Positions 19,932 to 28,519 of a DNA stretch of 64,000 nucleotides are shown in pieces. The notes beneath the pieces were generated by a model. It worked only from the letters and a program-made list of their open reading frames with translations. It searched no databases and was not told the DNA's origin. Numbering within the stretch: the stretch's first letter is position 1; each line of letters opens with the position of its first letter. The DNA is from an uncultured Clostridia bacterium (GTDB lineage Bacteria; Bacillota; Clostridia; Christensenellales; UBA1242), in contig CAKVHE010000001.1 in assembly GCA_934747885.1 (NCBI GenBank), positions 124,001 through 188,000 of the forward strand, written 5' to 3'. A program made the position numbers and the translations under genes.

Positions 19932-20612
19932 CTATTTTGCAAGATTGTAGGTTGCAGTAATGGTAATTGCTTTATTTATAAAATTGTTTAGGGTGTAGGT
20001 TTGAGAGCCATTCAAAAGTTGTGCAACTTTTTCTGATGTTTCGGTTGCGTTTTTTACTTCCCAAGTGCCTACGTTTTTCTCAACACCAATAAAGTACGAA
20101 GTTGCGTCAACTATTTCGTAGTCAGTGCCGGCATTGTATAAATCTCTTGCCATAAATATTCTAATGCCTTTTTCTTCGATTTCGTAGGTACCGTTGATGA
20201 TAGATTTGCTATCATTGTTGGTTTGAATGAAGCTAAATTTGTCATCTTCAAACTTTATTTCGCCATTGTATTGGCGTGTTAAGGTTTCTTTTGCGCTTTT
20301 GATGTAATCTTTATAATTATTTGCAGTTTTGTCTGCTTCAGTGATGGTATACTCTTTTGCTTCGGTGTAAGTTTTTCCAAGCTTTTCCATCTTAAATGCA
20401 AGTTCTGCAATTTGGTCTGCCGTATAATCTACGGTAGTTTTAACGACAGTTTCGCCGTTTTTCTCTTCAGTTTCGGTAACGAAAGTATATTTTACTTCGT
20501 TAAATTTTGCTGTTTTGCCTTCTACCTTAACGGTTTTACCGCAAGCAGTAAAGCAAACGCCGGCGCCAATAACAACAGCGAGCGCCAAAAATGTACTTAA
20601 AAATTTTTTCAT
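19932..20612 (-). CDS. Small lipoprotein, paralogue family member 4
   Basis: 226 residues with a signal peptide ending in lipobox FTAC (Cys24). Family elements: VKYTFVTETEEKNGETVVKTTVDYTADQIAELAFKMEKLGKTYTEAKEYTITEADK, clearly parallel to member 2 (KTETINGKEV, KYSAEDIALLVFKMNRLNKTYKES). Then FEDDKFSF and SIINGTYEIEEKGIRIFM. AAAGGAG precedes the ATG and a consensus promoter lies 80-110 bases upstream. It is the first gene of this unit and divergent from sigK. Function unknown; extracytoplasmic by its lipobox. Confidence 0.87.
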   Translation of the reverse strand: MKKFLSTFLALAVVIGAGVCFTACGKTVKVEGKTAKFNEVKYTFVTETEEKNGETVVKTTVDYTADQIAELAFKMEKLGKTYTEAKEYTITEADKTANNYKDYIKSAKETLTRQYNGEIKFEDDKFSFIQTNNDSKSIINGTYEIEEKGIRIFMARDLYNAGTDYEIVDATSYFIGVEKNVGTWEVKNATETSEKVAQLLNGSQTYTLNNFINKAITITATYNLAK

Positions 20613-20694
20613 TTACTTCTCCTTTTTTCTATTTTTTTTTGAAGTCCGCCGACCAACAAATGCGAACCTTTCCACAAAGATTAGATACAATTTT

Positions 20695-20724
20695 ATTATA
20701 TTATTTTTAAGCAAATTTTGTCAA
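20695..20724 (-). promoter_or_regulatory. Sigma-A promoter of lipoprotein member 4
   Basis: Minus strand TTGACA (20724-20719), 18-base spacer and TATAAT (20700-20695). The leader is about 75 bases. Confidence 0.82.
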
Positions 20725-20850
20725 ACATTTAACGCAAGATTTTAAAACTTTTTATAGGCTTTTGCGCCGCTAGCGCTTGCCGAAATAACCTAAAAAATTT
20801 GTCATATTTTGAGCCCAAACTTAGTAACAATAAATAAAGGAGAAAAATTT

Positions 20851-21570
20851 ATGTGGACGATTTTAAAAAACATTTTATCATTTTTTTCTAGGATATTTTT
20901 GTTTACCGGCAAACTTGAAAAAAACGGGTTTGAGCGCCGTTTATCCCCTGCCGAAGAAAAGGTATTGTTTGAAAAACTAGTTAGCGCCAAAGCCCGAGGT
21001 GAAACCGACCCCGAGGCCGAAGAAAAGTTAATAAAGCACAACCTAAGATTGGTTGCGCACATAAGCAAAAAATATAAATCAAATTTTAGTGACCAAAGTG
21101 ACCTTATTTCTATTGGGTCTATCGGGCTTATTAAGGCGGTTAGAAAGTTTGACCCTGGGCTTAACAAGGCGTTTTCGTCTTTTGCTTCGCGCTGCATAGA
21201 AAATGAAATTCTTATGCAACTGAGAAGCGAGAAAAAGTACTCCGGCGAAACTAGCCTAGACGCCCCTATCGGCACCGACAAAGATGGCAACGAGTTATCG
21301 CTAGCGGATATTATTCCCGAGCAAAACGAAAGCCCTGAAATTACGCTAGAAAACAATATTCGCCGCGAAATGCTAGAAAAGACTGCAAAAAGAGTGCTGA
21401 CCGACCGCGAATACGAGATTTTTGTAAACCGCTATGGGTTAAACGGGCTTAGTCCGCGCACGCAAATTGAAGTTGCGGCAAAACTAAATATTTCGCGCTC
21501 TTACGTTTCGCGCATCGAAAAAGAGGCGGTTGCAAAAATCACCGCCGAAATGAACTCAAACAGAGTTTAG
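20851..21570 (+). CDS. sigK: RNA polymerase sporulation sigma factor of the SigK type
   Basis: 239 residues from ATG 20851 with ribosome binding site AAAGGAG. Region 2 contains LIKHNLRLVAHISKKY and DLISIGSIGLIKAVRKFDP (core binding and -10 recognition), followed by FSSFASRCIENEILMQLR. Region 4 has LTDREYEIFVNRYGLNG and an HTH ending ISRSYVSRIEKEAV. The combination matches sigma-K/sigma-E, and the hydrophobic first 19 residues (WTILKNILSFFSRIFLF) look like the pro-sequence of sigma-K that the membrane protease SpoIVFB removes. In spore formers SigK directs late mother-cell genes. The gene is uninterrupted: no skin-type insertion. It is divergent from the lipoprotein operon. Confidence 0.88.
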   Translation: MWTILKNILSFFSRIFLFTGKLEKNGFERRLSPAEEKVLFEKLVSAKARGETDPEAEEKLIKHNLRLVAHISKKYKSNFSDQSDLISIGSIGLIKAVRKFDPGLNKAFSSFASRCIENEILMQLRSEKKYSGETSLDAPIGTDKDGNELSLADIIPEQNESPEITLENNIRREMLEKTAKRVLTDREYEIFVNRYGLNGLSPRTQIEVAAKLNISRSYVSRIEKEAVAKITAEMNSNRV

Positions 21571-21577
21571 ACCTAAA

Positions 21578-21607
21578 AGCCCCGCTAGCGCATAACTCCA
21601 CGGGGCT
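21578..21607 (+). terminator. Hairpin after sigK
   Basis: AGCCCCG and CGGGGCT form a 7-bp GC stem 8 bases after the sigK stop. No T run follows, so termination is only likely. The rest of 21608-21805 holds no gene and an AT-rich stretch around 21740-21780. Confidence 0.55.
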
Positions 21608-21810
21608 GCTCAGCTCATCAGCAGTCATCTTCCCCGCGCCGACAAGCAAAACCCGCCACCGATAAGTATTTTCACTGCGCTAGATAGCCGCAAAGCCGAC
21701 GCGCCAACAATGCCTCAGCCGCGCCTAAAAAATTTTATTATAAATACTTATGTAATATATATATAATATATCATTATATAGCGTCAAAGCATTAAAATTA
21801 AAAATAAAAA

Positions 21811-21831
21811 ATCACCTAAATTCAAGGTGAT
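21811..21831 (-). terminator. Intrinsic terminator downstream of rnpB
   Basis: ATCACCT and AGGTGAT arms around a short AT loop, followed on the minus strand by TTTTTTATTTTT. It lies about 60 bases past the RNase P RNA 3' end. Confidence 0.85.
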
Positions 21832-21890
21832 TTTTCGCTTGCTTGTAAGCAAAGATATGCAAAAACGCAAAAGCAAGAATTGCATTTTTG

Positions 21891-22286
21891 TTTAGCCAGT
21901 TTGTAAGCCGAGTTCTGTTTTAAACTATCATCTATCTTGACTACTTATTGCTAAGCAGTTCGTTTGCGACTGTCGGCAGGCGCTAAAAGGCGATATTATT
22001 CAAGACGATTTGACAACAAGTTGCCAAATTGGGGGGATTAGACCTTGTCTTGCGCGCTTTGCCATCTTGCACCAAATAGAGTTTACATCAAAAAAATGTC
22101 ACCATTTTTTCGCGTGGGCTCTTACCCCACGTTTCCACCCTTACCACAAAAAATTTTGTGGCGGTATATCTCTGTTGCACTTGTCCTCAACTTTCATTGG
22201 CTTGCCGTTAGCAAGTATTATTGCCTTGTGGTGCTCGGACTTTCCTCACCGCAACAAAATGTTGCCAGCGCGATAGTTTAACTGAC
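21891..22286 (-). ncRNA. rnpB: RNase P RNA, class A
   Basis: Catalytic RNA that removes 5' leaders from pre-tRNAs. On the minus strand the conserved 5' block GAGGAAAGTCCGAGCACC lies near 22250-22233 and the 3' block ACAGAACTCGGCTTAC near 21917-21902. Central words GGTAAGGGTGGAAACG and GGGGTAAGAGCCCACG, then GTAAACTC and GGCAAAGCG, match the bacterial class A type rather than the Bacillus B type. The ends pair as helix P1 (GTCAGTT with AACTGGC), fixing the boundaries to within a few bases. A perfect sigma-A promoter predicts a start at 22286. Confidence 0.97.
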
Positions 22287-22292
22287 GATTAT

Positions 22293-22321
22293 ATTATATC
22301 ACCGCCCCCGCATTTTGTCAA
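22293..22321 (-). promoter_or_regulatory. Sigma-A promoter of rnpB
   Basis: Minus strand TTGACA (22321-22316), 17-base spacer and TATAAT (22298-22293), a perfect consensus match. The predicted start agrees with the P1 helix of RNase P RNA. Confidence 0.93.
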
Positions 22322-22363
22322 TAGCGCGAGGCGGTGCAGCAATACTTTTAAGTTCTCCGCGTT

Positions 22364-22804
22364 TTAGGCAAACACCAAATAAATATCATTAACTATATAC
22401 ACAATTTTACCATCTATATATTGATAGTTCTCTAATTTTTCGGTGCCGTCTTCACGCTTAAAGTACATTTTTAGTTGTTTGCCGTCCAATTCAAATCTAC
22501 CCTTGCGCTTGTAAATTATCTCTTCGTCTTCGGTTGAACTAATGGTGTAAGTTATCACAAAGGTGTCGTCTTTTTTTAGCGTAATTGAGTAATCTTTAAA
22601 ACTCATTATGCTATCGTACTTTTCTTTGTCTTCGTCGGTAAAGTCAATCAGTTTTTTAACTGTGCCACTTTCGCCATCTGTACTTTCAAGCACGCCAAGC
22701 AAGTTGTAAGTCTTGTAAGTGCAACCGGTAAGCACCAATGTGCTAGTTGCTACAACTGCCAGCGCGCAGACTATTTTTACAATAAAAGATAACTTATTTC
22801 GCAT
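22364..22804 (-). CDS. Small lipoprotein, short member 5 of the same general type
   Basis: 146 residues, signal peptide ending in lipobox LTGC (about Cys28). The mature part has KTYNLLGVLESTDGESGTVK, LIDFTDEDKEKYDSIMSFKDYSITLKKDDTF, then GRFELDGKQLKMYFKREDG. Strand order and the word FxxDGKxLxMYF recall the larger lipoproteins at 17-20 kb, but similarity is weak. The start overlaps the end of the TrhP-like gene by 28 bases, so it is probably translated from the same message. Function unknown. Confidence 0.8.
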   Translation of the reverse strand: MRNKLSFIVKIVCALAVVATSTLVLTGCTYKTYNLLGVLESTDGESGTVKKLIDFTDEDKEKYDSIMSFKDYSITLKKDDTFVITYTISSTEDEEIIYKRKGRFELDGKQLKMYFKREDGTEKLENYQYIDGKIVYIVNDIYLVFA

Positions 22805-24078
22805 TTTGCTTTCTCCTTTATGCTTCGCAAAATATCCCCCTCGGTAACCAAATTTAGTGCGCTCTTTGGCGCCTTAAATTTTACAAACAATTTTTGTTGT
22901 ACATTTTTGGCGTCCAAAACCTCATTGCCGTTTTCATCGGTGATTTTTTCTACCGTTACTACCTCGTTATGCGCGTCACTGCTGCTCAAAATTTCAAGTT
23001 TGTCACCAACCTTAAAGCGGTTACGCATTTCGAGCTTTAGTTCGCCGTTTTTATTATCCAAAACCAACGCAATAAAGTTTGCGTCTTGCGTTTGATAAGA
23101 CGAACGGTAGTTTTGTCTAATTTTGCCATCAGCGAACATAAAGCCCGTGGTAAATTCTCGGTGACTAGTTTTTTCAAGTTCTTTCACGCGATTTTCTTTT
23201 CCGATGCGAGTATCTTTTTTGCCAAGCAAAATTTCATCCAGCGCACGGCGATAAACATTAACCACCGAGCCCACATAATATGGTGACTTCATTCTGCCTT
23301 CAATTTTTAGACTACTTACGCCGGCATCCAAAATTTCTTGCAAATGATTTACCAAACATAAATCTTTGCTATTTAAAATGTAGGTTCCGCGCTCGTCCTC
23401 GCCAATTGGGTAAGAAAGTTTTTCTCTATTTTCGTTTGCTTTGCCTGCCGAATTTTCCGTTAGGCAATAACTAAAACGACACGCTTGCACGCACTCGCCA
23501 CGGTTGCTATCCCTGCCCGTCATATAATTTGAGAGCAAACATCTGCCGCTATACGAAATACACATTGCACCGTGTACAAAAACTTCCGTTTCCACGCCAA
23601 TTTTGGCAAGTCCCTTTGAAATGTTTTCCACTTCCGCCAAACTCAGTTCTCGCGCAAGTACCACACGTTTTGCTTTGGCAAGACGCGCATACGCCATTGC
23701 CGTTTGCAAGTTGGTTATATTTGCCTGCGTGCTAACGTGCACATCTAGGTTTGGCGCCACCCTGCCCGCAAGTTCCATAACGCCAAGGTCAGCCACAATA
23801 ATGCCGTCCGCGCCAAGTGCTTCCAGTTCTTTCAAATAGTCCGCCAGCGAAACATAATCAGAGTCACGCATATAAGCGTTTACGGTAACATAGGCCTTAG
23901 CGCTGTGCTCGTGACAATAGTTAATTGGTTCCGCCAAATTCTCAAAGTTTTTTGAAAATGCGCGCAAGCCAAATTTTTTGCCCGCAAAATACACCGCGTC
24001 CGCCCCAAAGTGCAACGCCGTTTTTAATTTTTCCATATCGCCCGCAGGAGCAAGTAATTCTACTTTTTTCATCTTCAT
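22777..24078 (-). CDS. trhP: U32-family protein, probable tRNA uridine-34 hydroxylase TrhP
   Basis: 433 residues. U32 'peptidase' proteins of this subgroup install 5-hydroxyuridine at tRNA position 34 using prephenate. It opens KVELLAPAGDMEKLKTALHFGADAVYFAGKKFG and carries the U32 signature EVFVHGAMCISYSGRCLLSNY followed by GECVQACRFSY, whose four Cys are the expected Fe-S ligands. LKIEGRMKSPYYV and the C-terminal beta domain follow. The next gene upstream encodes TrmR, which methylates the product of this enzyme; the same pairing is known in Bacillus (yrrM with yrrN-yrrO). This supports the role over a protease function. ATG 24072 is an alternative start. Confidence 0.85.
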   Translation of the reverse strand: MKMKKVELLAPAGDMEKLKTALHFGADAVYFAGKKFGLRAFSKNFENLAEPINYCHEHSAKAYVTVNAYMRDSDYVSLADYLKELEALGADGIIVADLGVMELAGRVAPNLDVHVSTQANITNLQTAMAYARLAKAKRVVLARELSLAEVENISKGLAKIGVETEVFVHGAMCISYSGRCLLSNYMTGRDSNRGECVQACRFSYCLTENSAGKANENREKLSYPIGEDERGTYILNSKDLCLVNHLQEILDAGVSSLKIEGRMKSPYYVGSVVNVYRRALDEILLGKKDTRIGKENRVKELEKTSHREFTTGFMFADGKIRQNYRSSYQTQDANFIALVLDNKNGELKLEMRNRFKVGDKLEILSSSDAHNEVVTVEKITDENGNEVLDAKNVQQKLFVKFKAPKSALNLVTEGDILRSIKEKAKCEISYLLL

Positions 24079-24175
24079 TCTCTTTTAATGTTTATTACAT
24101 ACTTATTATATCTTTATTATAATGGCAAAACCAAAAAATAGCAAATGGGCAAAACCGCGTTTGCCCACCCGTATG

Positions 24176-24817
24176 TTAATTTGCCTTTTTGGTCGCAACC
24201 AAAGCACCGTCATCAAACTCGTAAAGTGCAACATTTTCTAGTCTATTATCGTTTTTGCATTTTTCAATAAATTCGCGAAGCGACAAAACAATAGTGCGAT
24301 GTTTATGCTTTGGATACTCGCCGTTATTTACCATTCCGTGATACAACACATTGTCCACAAACAACACGCCTTCTGGCGCCAAAAGGTCAATGAGTTTGTC
24401 AATCATTTTGTTATACGAAGATTTGTTGCAATCTAAAAATATTAAATCAAACTGCTGACCTTGCGCGCCTTTGCCGTCTTCTAGATGAAGCGCGTCATGC
24501 ATTTTGTCCACCACTTCTTCGGCGGTTGCATTTATTGGGATAATGCGCTCAAAAAATTCCAGATTGGCAAAACTGGTAACTGCTTCGTGATAGTTGTCAG
24601 TATCGCGTTCAATGGTAACCAGTCCTGCGCCGTCATGTGCCGTAAGCATTACCGAACCGCTATAACCTTTGCCCGTTCCAAGTTCTAGTATTAGCATCGG
24701 TTTTTTGGTTTCTACCACCTTGGTAAGCAAGACCTCAGTGTTTTCACGAATAATTGGAAAATCTTGTTGACTAGCACGCATTTCTTTTAACTTATTTAGC
24801 CTTTCTTCTTTGTTCAT
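24176..24817 (-). CDS. trmR: SAM-dependent O-methyltransferase, probable tRNA 5-hydroxyuridine methyltransferase TrmR
   Basis: 213 residues, of the small COMT-like methyltransferase fold. Motif I ILELGTGKGYSGSVML (about 42-57), acidic loop TIERD, DLIFLDCNKSSYNKMIDKL and FVDNVLYHGMV are as in TrmR/YrrM. TrmR converts ho5U34 to mo5U34 in tRNAs; the hydroxylation partner is encoded 97 bases downstream. The start codon follows AAAGG. An R2 repeat lies 75-170 bases upstream. General O-methyltransferase is the safe call; TrmR rests on the neighbour. Confidence 0.85.
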   Translation of the reverse strand: MNKEERLNKLKEMRASQQDFPIIRENTEVLLTKVVETKKPMLILELGTGKGYSGSVMLTAHDGAGLVTIERDTDNYHEAVTSFANLEFFERIIPINATAEEVVDKMHDALHLEDGKGAQGQQFDLIFLDCNKSSYNKMIDKLIDLLAPEGVLFVDNVLYHGMVNNGEYPKHKHRTIVLSLREFIEKCKNDNRLENVALYEFDDGALVATKKAN

Positions 24818-24891
24818 ATTTTTACCTTTTGTTTTTTTATTTTTATGTTACATTTGGCAAAATTGCACTTTTGTTTGACGCCGACGCACCG

Positions 24892-24985
24892 TGTGACGCA
24901 CGCAAATGGGTTAAAAATCGGTTTTGTTGGCTCCTTGATAGTTATCTCGTGCCGCAAAACATACTCCTTATTGCCTCTAAAAATT
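24892..24985 (+). repeat. R2 short intergenic repeat, copy b
   Basis: Words GACGCACGCAAATGGG, TTAAAAATCGG, GGCTCCTTGATAGTT and GCCGCAAAAC align in order with copies at 18886 and 41829. It lies in the gap between RNase J and trmR; otherwise the 275-base gap shows nothing. Confidence 0.6.
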
Positions 24986-25092
24986 TTTAGCGCAAATTTT
25001 TACGCGCTGTTTTTTAGTGCAAAACTAAGGGATTTTTATGCAGCATAACGCCCGCCCCGCCGGCAAAATTTTGCCAAAATTTGCTGTAATTT

Positions 25093-27144
25093 TTAAACCA
25101 AATTAAAGATTGGAAGCACAATTGGCATTCTACCCATCTTTTTATTTAGGTAATTGCGTACCGGGCGACGAATTAAATTTTTCGCTTCGTCGGTATCAAA
25201 CTTTGGATTTTTTAAAATATCGTCAAGCGCATCAATAACAATTTTTTGAAGTTCAGCGTTTAGTTCGTCCGCTTCACCAGCATAAACCAAACCGCGAGTT
25301 AGGATAACAGGTCGTGCCATTAGTTCGTGAGTATCACGCTTTATTACCATGGTTACAATTGCAATACCGTCTTCGCTAAGTTGTTTACGATCGCGAAGAA
25401 CTACGCTTGATAGGTCACCCACGCCAAATCCGTCAATCAAAATTTCCCCACTCTTTATTGGATCACCATAGGTTAGGTTGCCGCCCGACAAAATTGCCGT
25501 GTTGCCGTTTTCACAAATCAAAATATGTTTTGGATCTAGCCCCAAACTTTCTGCAAGTTTGGCGTGTTTTTGCAAGTGACGATATTCACCATGCACCGGA
25601 ATAAAATTGCGAGGTTTGAGCAGCGAGTGCAAGGTTTTTAATTCTTCAGTGCAAGCGTGACCCGAGGCGTGCACATCTTCGGTGATGACATTTGCGCCTT
25701 TTCGGCAAAGGTTGTTAACCACCCTGTTTACCAGCGCTTCGTTGCCCGGAATTGGCGACGACGAGAAAATTATGGTGTCGTTGGTGCCAATATCAATTTT
25801 TGGAAATTCGCCATTTGCAAGGCGCGCAAGCACCGCCGATGGTTCACCTTGGCTACCCGTGCACAAAATTAGCACCTTGCCGTCGTCATAGCCGTTGGCT
25901 TTTTCTATATCAATAAAGGTGTTTTTAGGAAATTTAAATTTGCCTATGCGAGTGGCGGCATCCATATTATTTACAATACTTCTACCCACAACCGCAACTT
26001 TGCGCTCAAACTTTATAGCCAAATCAATAATCTGTTGAATGCGGTAAATGTTACTCGAAAAAGTTGCAACAAACAGACGCTTGCCAACATTGTCAGCAAA
26101 AATTTCTTCAAGTTTGGCGCCGACATCACTTTCGCTCAAAGTATAGCCCGCGCGTTCAACGTTGGTGCTTTCGCAAAGTAACAAATCTACCCCTGCTTCG
26201 CCAATTTCCGCAATGCGTGGCAAATCAATCATCTTGCCATCAATTGGTCTAAAATCTATCTTAAAGTCCCCACTGTGGAAAATTCGCATGCCGTTTACCA
26301 CAATATGCAAAGCGCAAGCATCACCAATTGAGTGGTTTACGTCTACAAATTCTACGGCAAAATTGCCAATCTTGTAAAGTTCGCGCGTTTTTATGGTAAT
26401 TAAATTTACGTTTAAGCCCTTAAACTCGCGAAGTTTGTTTGAAATAAGCGCGCTGGTTAGCCCACTGGCATACACCGGAACGCGAGGAAAATCGCGCATT
26501 ACATAAGGAATGGAACCAATATGGTCCTCGTGGCCGTGAGTTATCACAAACCCAACCACCTTGTCCGCGTTGTCTTTTAGGTAACTATAATCTGGAATAA
26601 CAAGGTCAATGCCCGGCATATCTTCGCTTGGGAACATAACGCCCGAGTCGATAACCAAAATTTGATTATTTGCCTCAATAAAGGTCATATTTTTGCCAAT
26701 TTCACCAACACCGCCCAAAAAGCCAATTTTAACTTTGCTACTCAAAGCGCCGGAATTTCCGCGCCTGCTTACGCGAGTTTTTGATTTTTGCGCTACTTTG
26801 GCGTTTGATTCTTTGCTTTTTAACGAAGCATTTTCCGCATTCGCATTTAATCTTTTTGCAGCGCTGTCCTTTGAGGCTTTTGCGTCCGTTTTGGCTGCGT
26901 TTTGCTTTGACGCCTTGGCATTTGGTCTTGCCTTTGGCGCGCCGGCGTTGTAAGTTCTAACTGCTTCCACCGACAAAAATTGTCTTTTGCGAGTTTTTGC
27001 ACCTGTGTTTTGTGTGTTTTCATTTACGGTTAAGCCCACTGCTCCACCGTTTGTTAAATGGCAAACTACAGCATCAACCGTTTGAGCTGATGCCGATTTT
27101 GTAAAGTTTGTTGGTTTTTCGCCAACGATGTTATTTTTGTTCAT
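25093..27144 (-). CDS. rnj: Ribonuclease J with long basic N-terminal extension
   Basis: Metallo-beta-lactamase/beta-CASP RNase with 5' exo- and endonuclease activity, a core of Gram-positive mRNA decay. The catalytic part begins near residue 135 with KIGFLGGVGEIGKNM. Zinc motif HGHEDH is at about 201-206, then NHSIGDACALHI, HSGDFKIDF, and the beta-CASP words SQGEPSA and HASGHA; PVHGEYRHL follows. The C-terminal domain ends with a RRPVRNYLNKKMGRMPIVLP stretch. The first 130 residues are an Ala/Lys/Asn/Ser-rich disordered tail absent from standard RNase J (about 555 residues). AAAGGAG precedes the ATG. It is 16 bases after a membrane-protein gene and presumably in its operon. Confidence 0.95.
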   Translation of the reverse strand: MNKNNIVGEKPTNFTKSASAQTVDAVVCHLTNGGAVGLTVNENTQNTGAKTRKRQFLSVEAVRTYNAGAPKARPNAKASKQNAAKTDAKASKDSAAKRLNANAENASLKSKESNAKVAQKSKTRVSRRGNSGALSSKVKIGFLGGVGEIGKNMTFIEANNQILVIDSGVMFPSEDMPGIDLVIPDYSYLKDNADKVVGFVITHGHEDHIGSIPYVMRDFPRVPVYASGLTSALISNKLREFKGLNVNLITIKTRELYKIGNFAVEFVDVNHSIGDACALHIVVNGMRIFHSGDFKIDFRPIDGKMIDLPRIAEIGEAGVDLLLCESTNVERAGYTLSESDVGAKLEEIFADNVGKRLFVATFSSNIYRIQQIIDLAIKFERKVAVVGRSIVNNMDAATRIGKFKFPKNTFIDIEKANGYDDGKVLILCTGSQGEPSAVLARLANGEFPKIDIGTNDTIIFSSSPIPGNEALVNRVVNNLCRKGANVITEDVHASGHACTEELKTLHSLLKPRNFIPVHGEYRHLQKHAKLAESLGLDPKHILICENGNTAILSGGNLTYGDPIKSGEILIDGFGVGDLSSVVLRDRKQLSEDGIAIVTMVIKRDTHELMARPVILTRGLVYAGEADELNAELQKIVIDALDDILKNPKFDTDEAKNLIRRPVRNYLNKKMGRMPIVLPIFNLV

Positions 27145-27160
27145 GATTCTCCTTTTTTAA

Positions 27161-28054
27161 TTATAGAGGCGATACGATAGTTGAATCGTTAACATAAAAT
27201 TTATGTTTGTTATCGATATTTAAGGTTACAAAACTATACGAAGCAGTTAGTGCAACCATTGCAGGAAACACAACAATTAGTCCAAGCAAAGCGGTAAATA
27301 GCACGCTTGCCACAATTATTGCAAGACATACCAAATTTAAAAGTATGCGCGCTTGGAAAAATCTCCAAAATTGTTTGCTATCTTCTTTTATGCTTTGCGC
27401 CAAAGCGCCAAACACTTTGCCACTGCCCGATACCGCACGCGCCAAAAAACTTGACAGCAAGCTATCACGCACCGCAAAAATTAAAATCAGCAAAAGAAGT
27501 AAAGCCGGAAGTAACAATAGTCCATATTTTAGCGCACTTGCAAGCGTTGCATAAAGCCAAAGCGTGCAAACAATTAACGCGTAAAATGGCAAACTAACCA
27601 AAAGTTTGATTAGCGCATATCTGCTGCTTCTGCCAAAAGTGGTGAAAAGGTTTTGCACATAACTTTGCGAGCGAAGCGATTCCATTTTTCCGTAAATAAG
27701 TTTTCCGCAGACAAACTCTGCCACATATACGCTGAAAAATGAAAACACAACTAGCAAAATTAGCGCAACATAACTGCCCCACACCAAACTTGCACTATTT
27801 TTTAATATTTCAAGCAAATTTAAAATCAACGAAGTTAACCCGCCCGCAAAGCCTTTAAAACTTGCAAACGAGTTTTCCACAAACGCCGTAAATTCTGCCC
27901 GCCAGCCCGAAGCGTTAACAATTTCGACAACTGGCGTTAGTGTAAGCGCGGTGACAAGCGCCACAATCAGCCCAACAATAATAAAGTACAAAAGTTGTTT
28001 CCACACAACAATAAAGTTATCACCCAGTGTTTTAAGTGAATTTCTAATAATCAT
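27161..28054 (-). CDS. Polytopic membrane protein, unknown function
   Basis: 297 residues with about six hydrophobic helices (near 20-45, 90-115, 145-170, 170-195 and 230-275), an N-terminal amphipathic start and a polar C-terminus. No motif is recognised. The layout of paired helices with a GSGKVFGALAQSIKED loop recalls general DUF-type membrane proteins that accompany RNA or sporulation genes, but this is not evidence of function. The ribosome binding site is weak (TAGGTAAT). It precedes RNase J by 16 bases, suggesting a shared transcript. Confidence 0.75.
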   Translation of the reverse strand: MIIRNSLKTLGDNFIVVWKQLLYFIIVGLIVALVTALTLTPVVEIVNASGWRAEFTAFVENSFASFKGFAGGLTSLILNLLEILKNSASLVWGSYVALILLVVFSFFSVYVAEFVCGKLIYGKMESLRSQSYVQNLFTTFGRSSRYALIKLLVSLPFYALIVCTLWLYATLASALKYGLLLLPALLLLLILIFAVRDSLLSSFLARAVSGSGKVFGALAQSIKEDSKQFWRFFQARILLNLVCLAIIVASVLFTALLGLIVVFPAMVALTASYSFVTLNIDNKHKFYVNDSTIVSPL

Positions 28055-28519
28055 AAATATTACCTATCGCCTATATAATTATAATATATTTATATAATTA
28101 TTACTTATCCTTATTATAATACACATTTTTATTTTTGTAAAGAACTTATTTTAATTATAAAAATATATTTTGACGAAATTTGGCGAAATTTGTAAGCAAA
28201 GCGTAAACTATCCCGCAAAAGCCAAAACCAGCAGACAGCCAAAACCAGCAAAAGCGCAAGGGTCGGTAGGTTGACCTTTGCGCTATCGCTTTAATTTTGC
28301 CACTTAGCCCCAACGGGCTTTATTTTTAATTTTTAATTCTGGGCACCGTAAGGCTTAAAGTTTGTTTTTAGTTTTTACTCTTAGTCCCAAGGCTTAAAGT
28401 TGATTTCTAGTTTATTTGAGTTCACATAAGGCAAAAAGTTTTGAAAAAACCAACTCTTAGCCCCAATTTACCAAAATTTTACCAAAAACTAAACAAAATT
28501 ATGCCTTAACGAACTTAAA
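28055..28519. other. Gene-free interval at the edge of the phage module
   Basis: No gene is seen. It contains an AT-rich stretch (28060-28170), two direct copies of GCCAAAACCAGCA (about 28217-28250), an imperfect hairpin GCGCAAGGG/CCTTTGCGC (about 28255-28285), and repeated AAGGCTTAAAGTT words (about 28350-28400). The left end of the phage region should lie here, but no convincing attachment-site duplicate was found on the right side. Confidence 0.5.
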
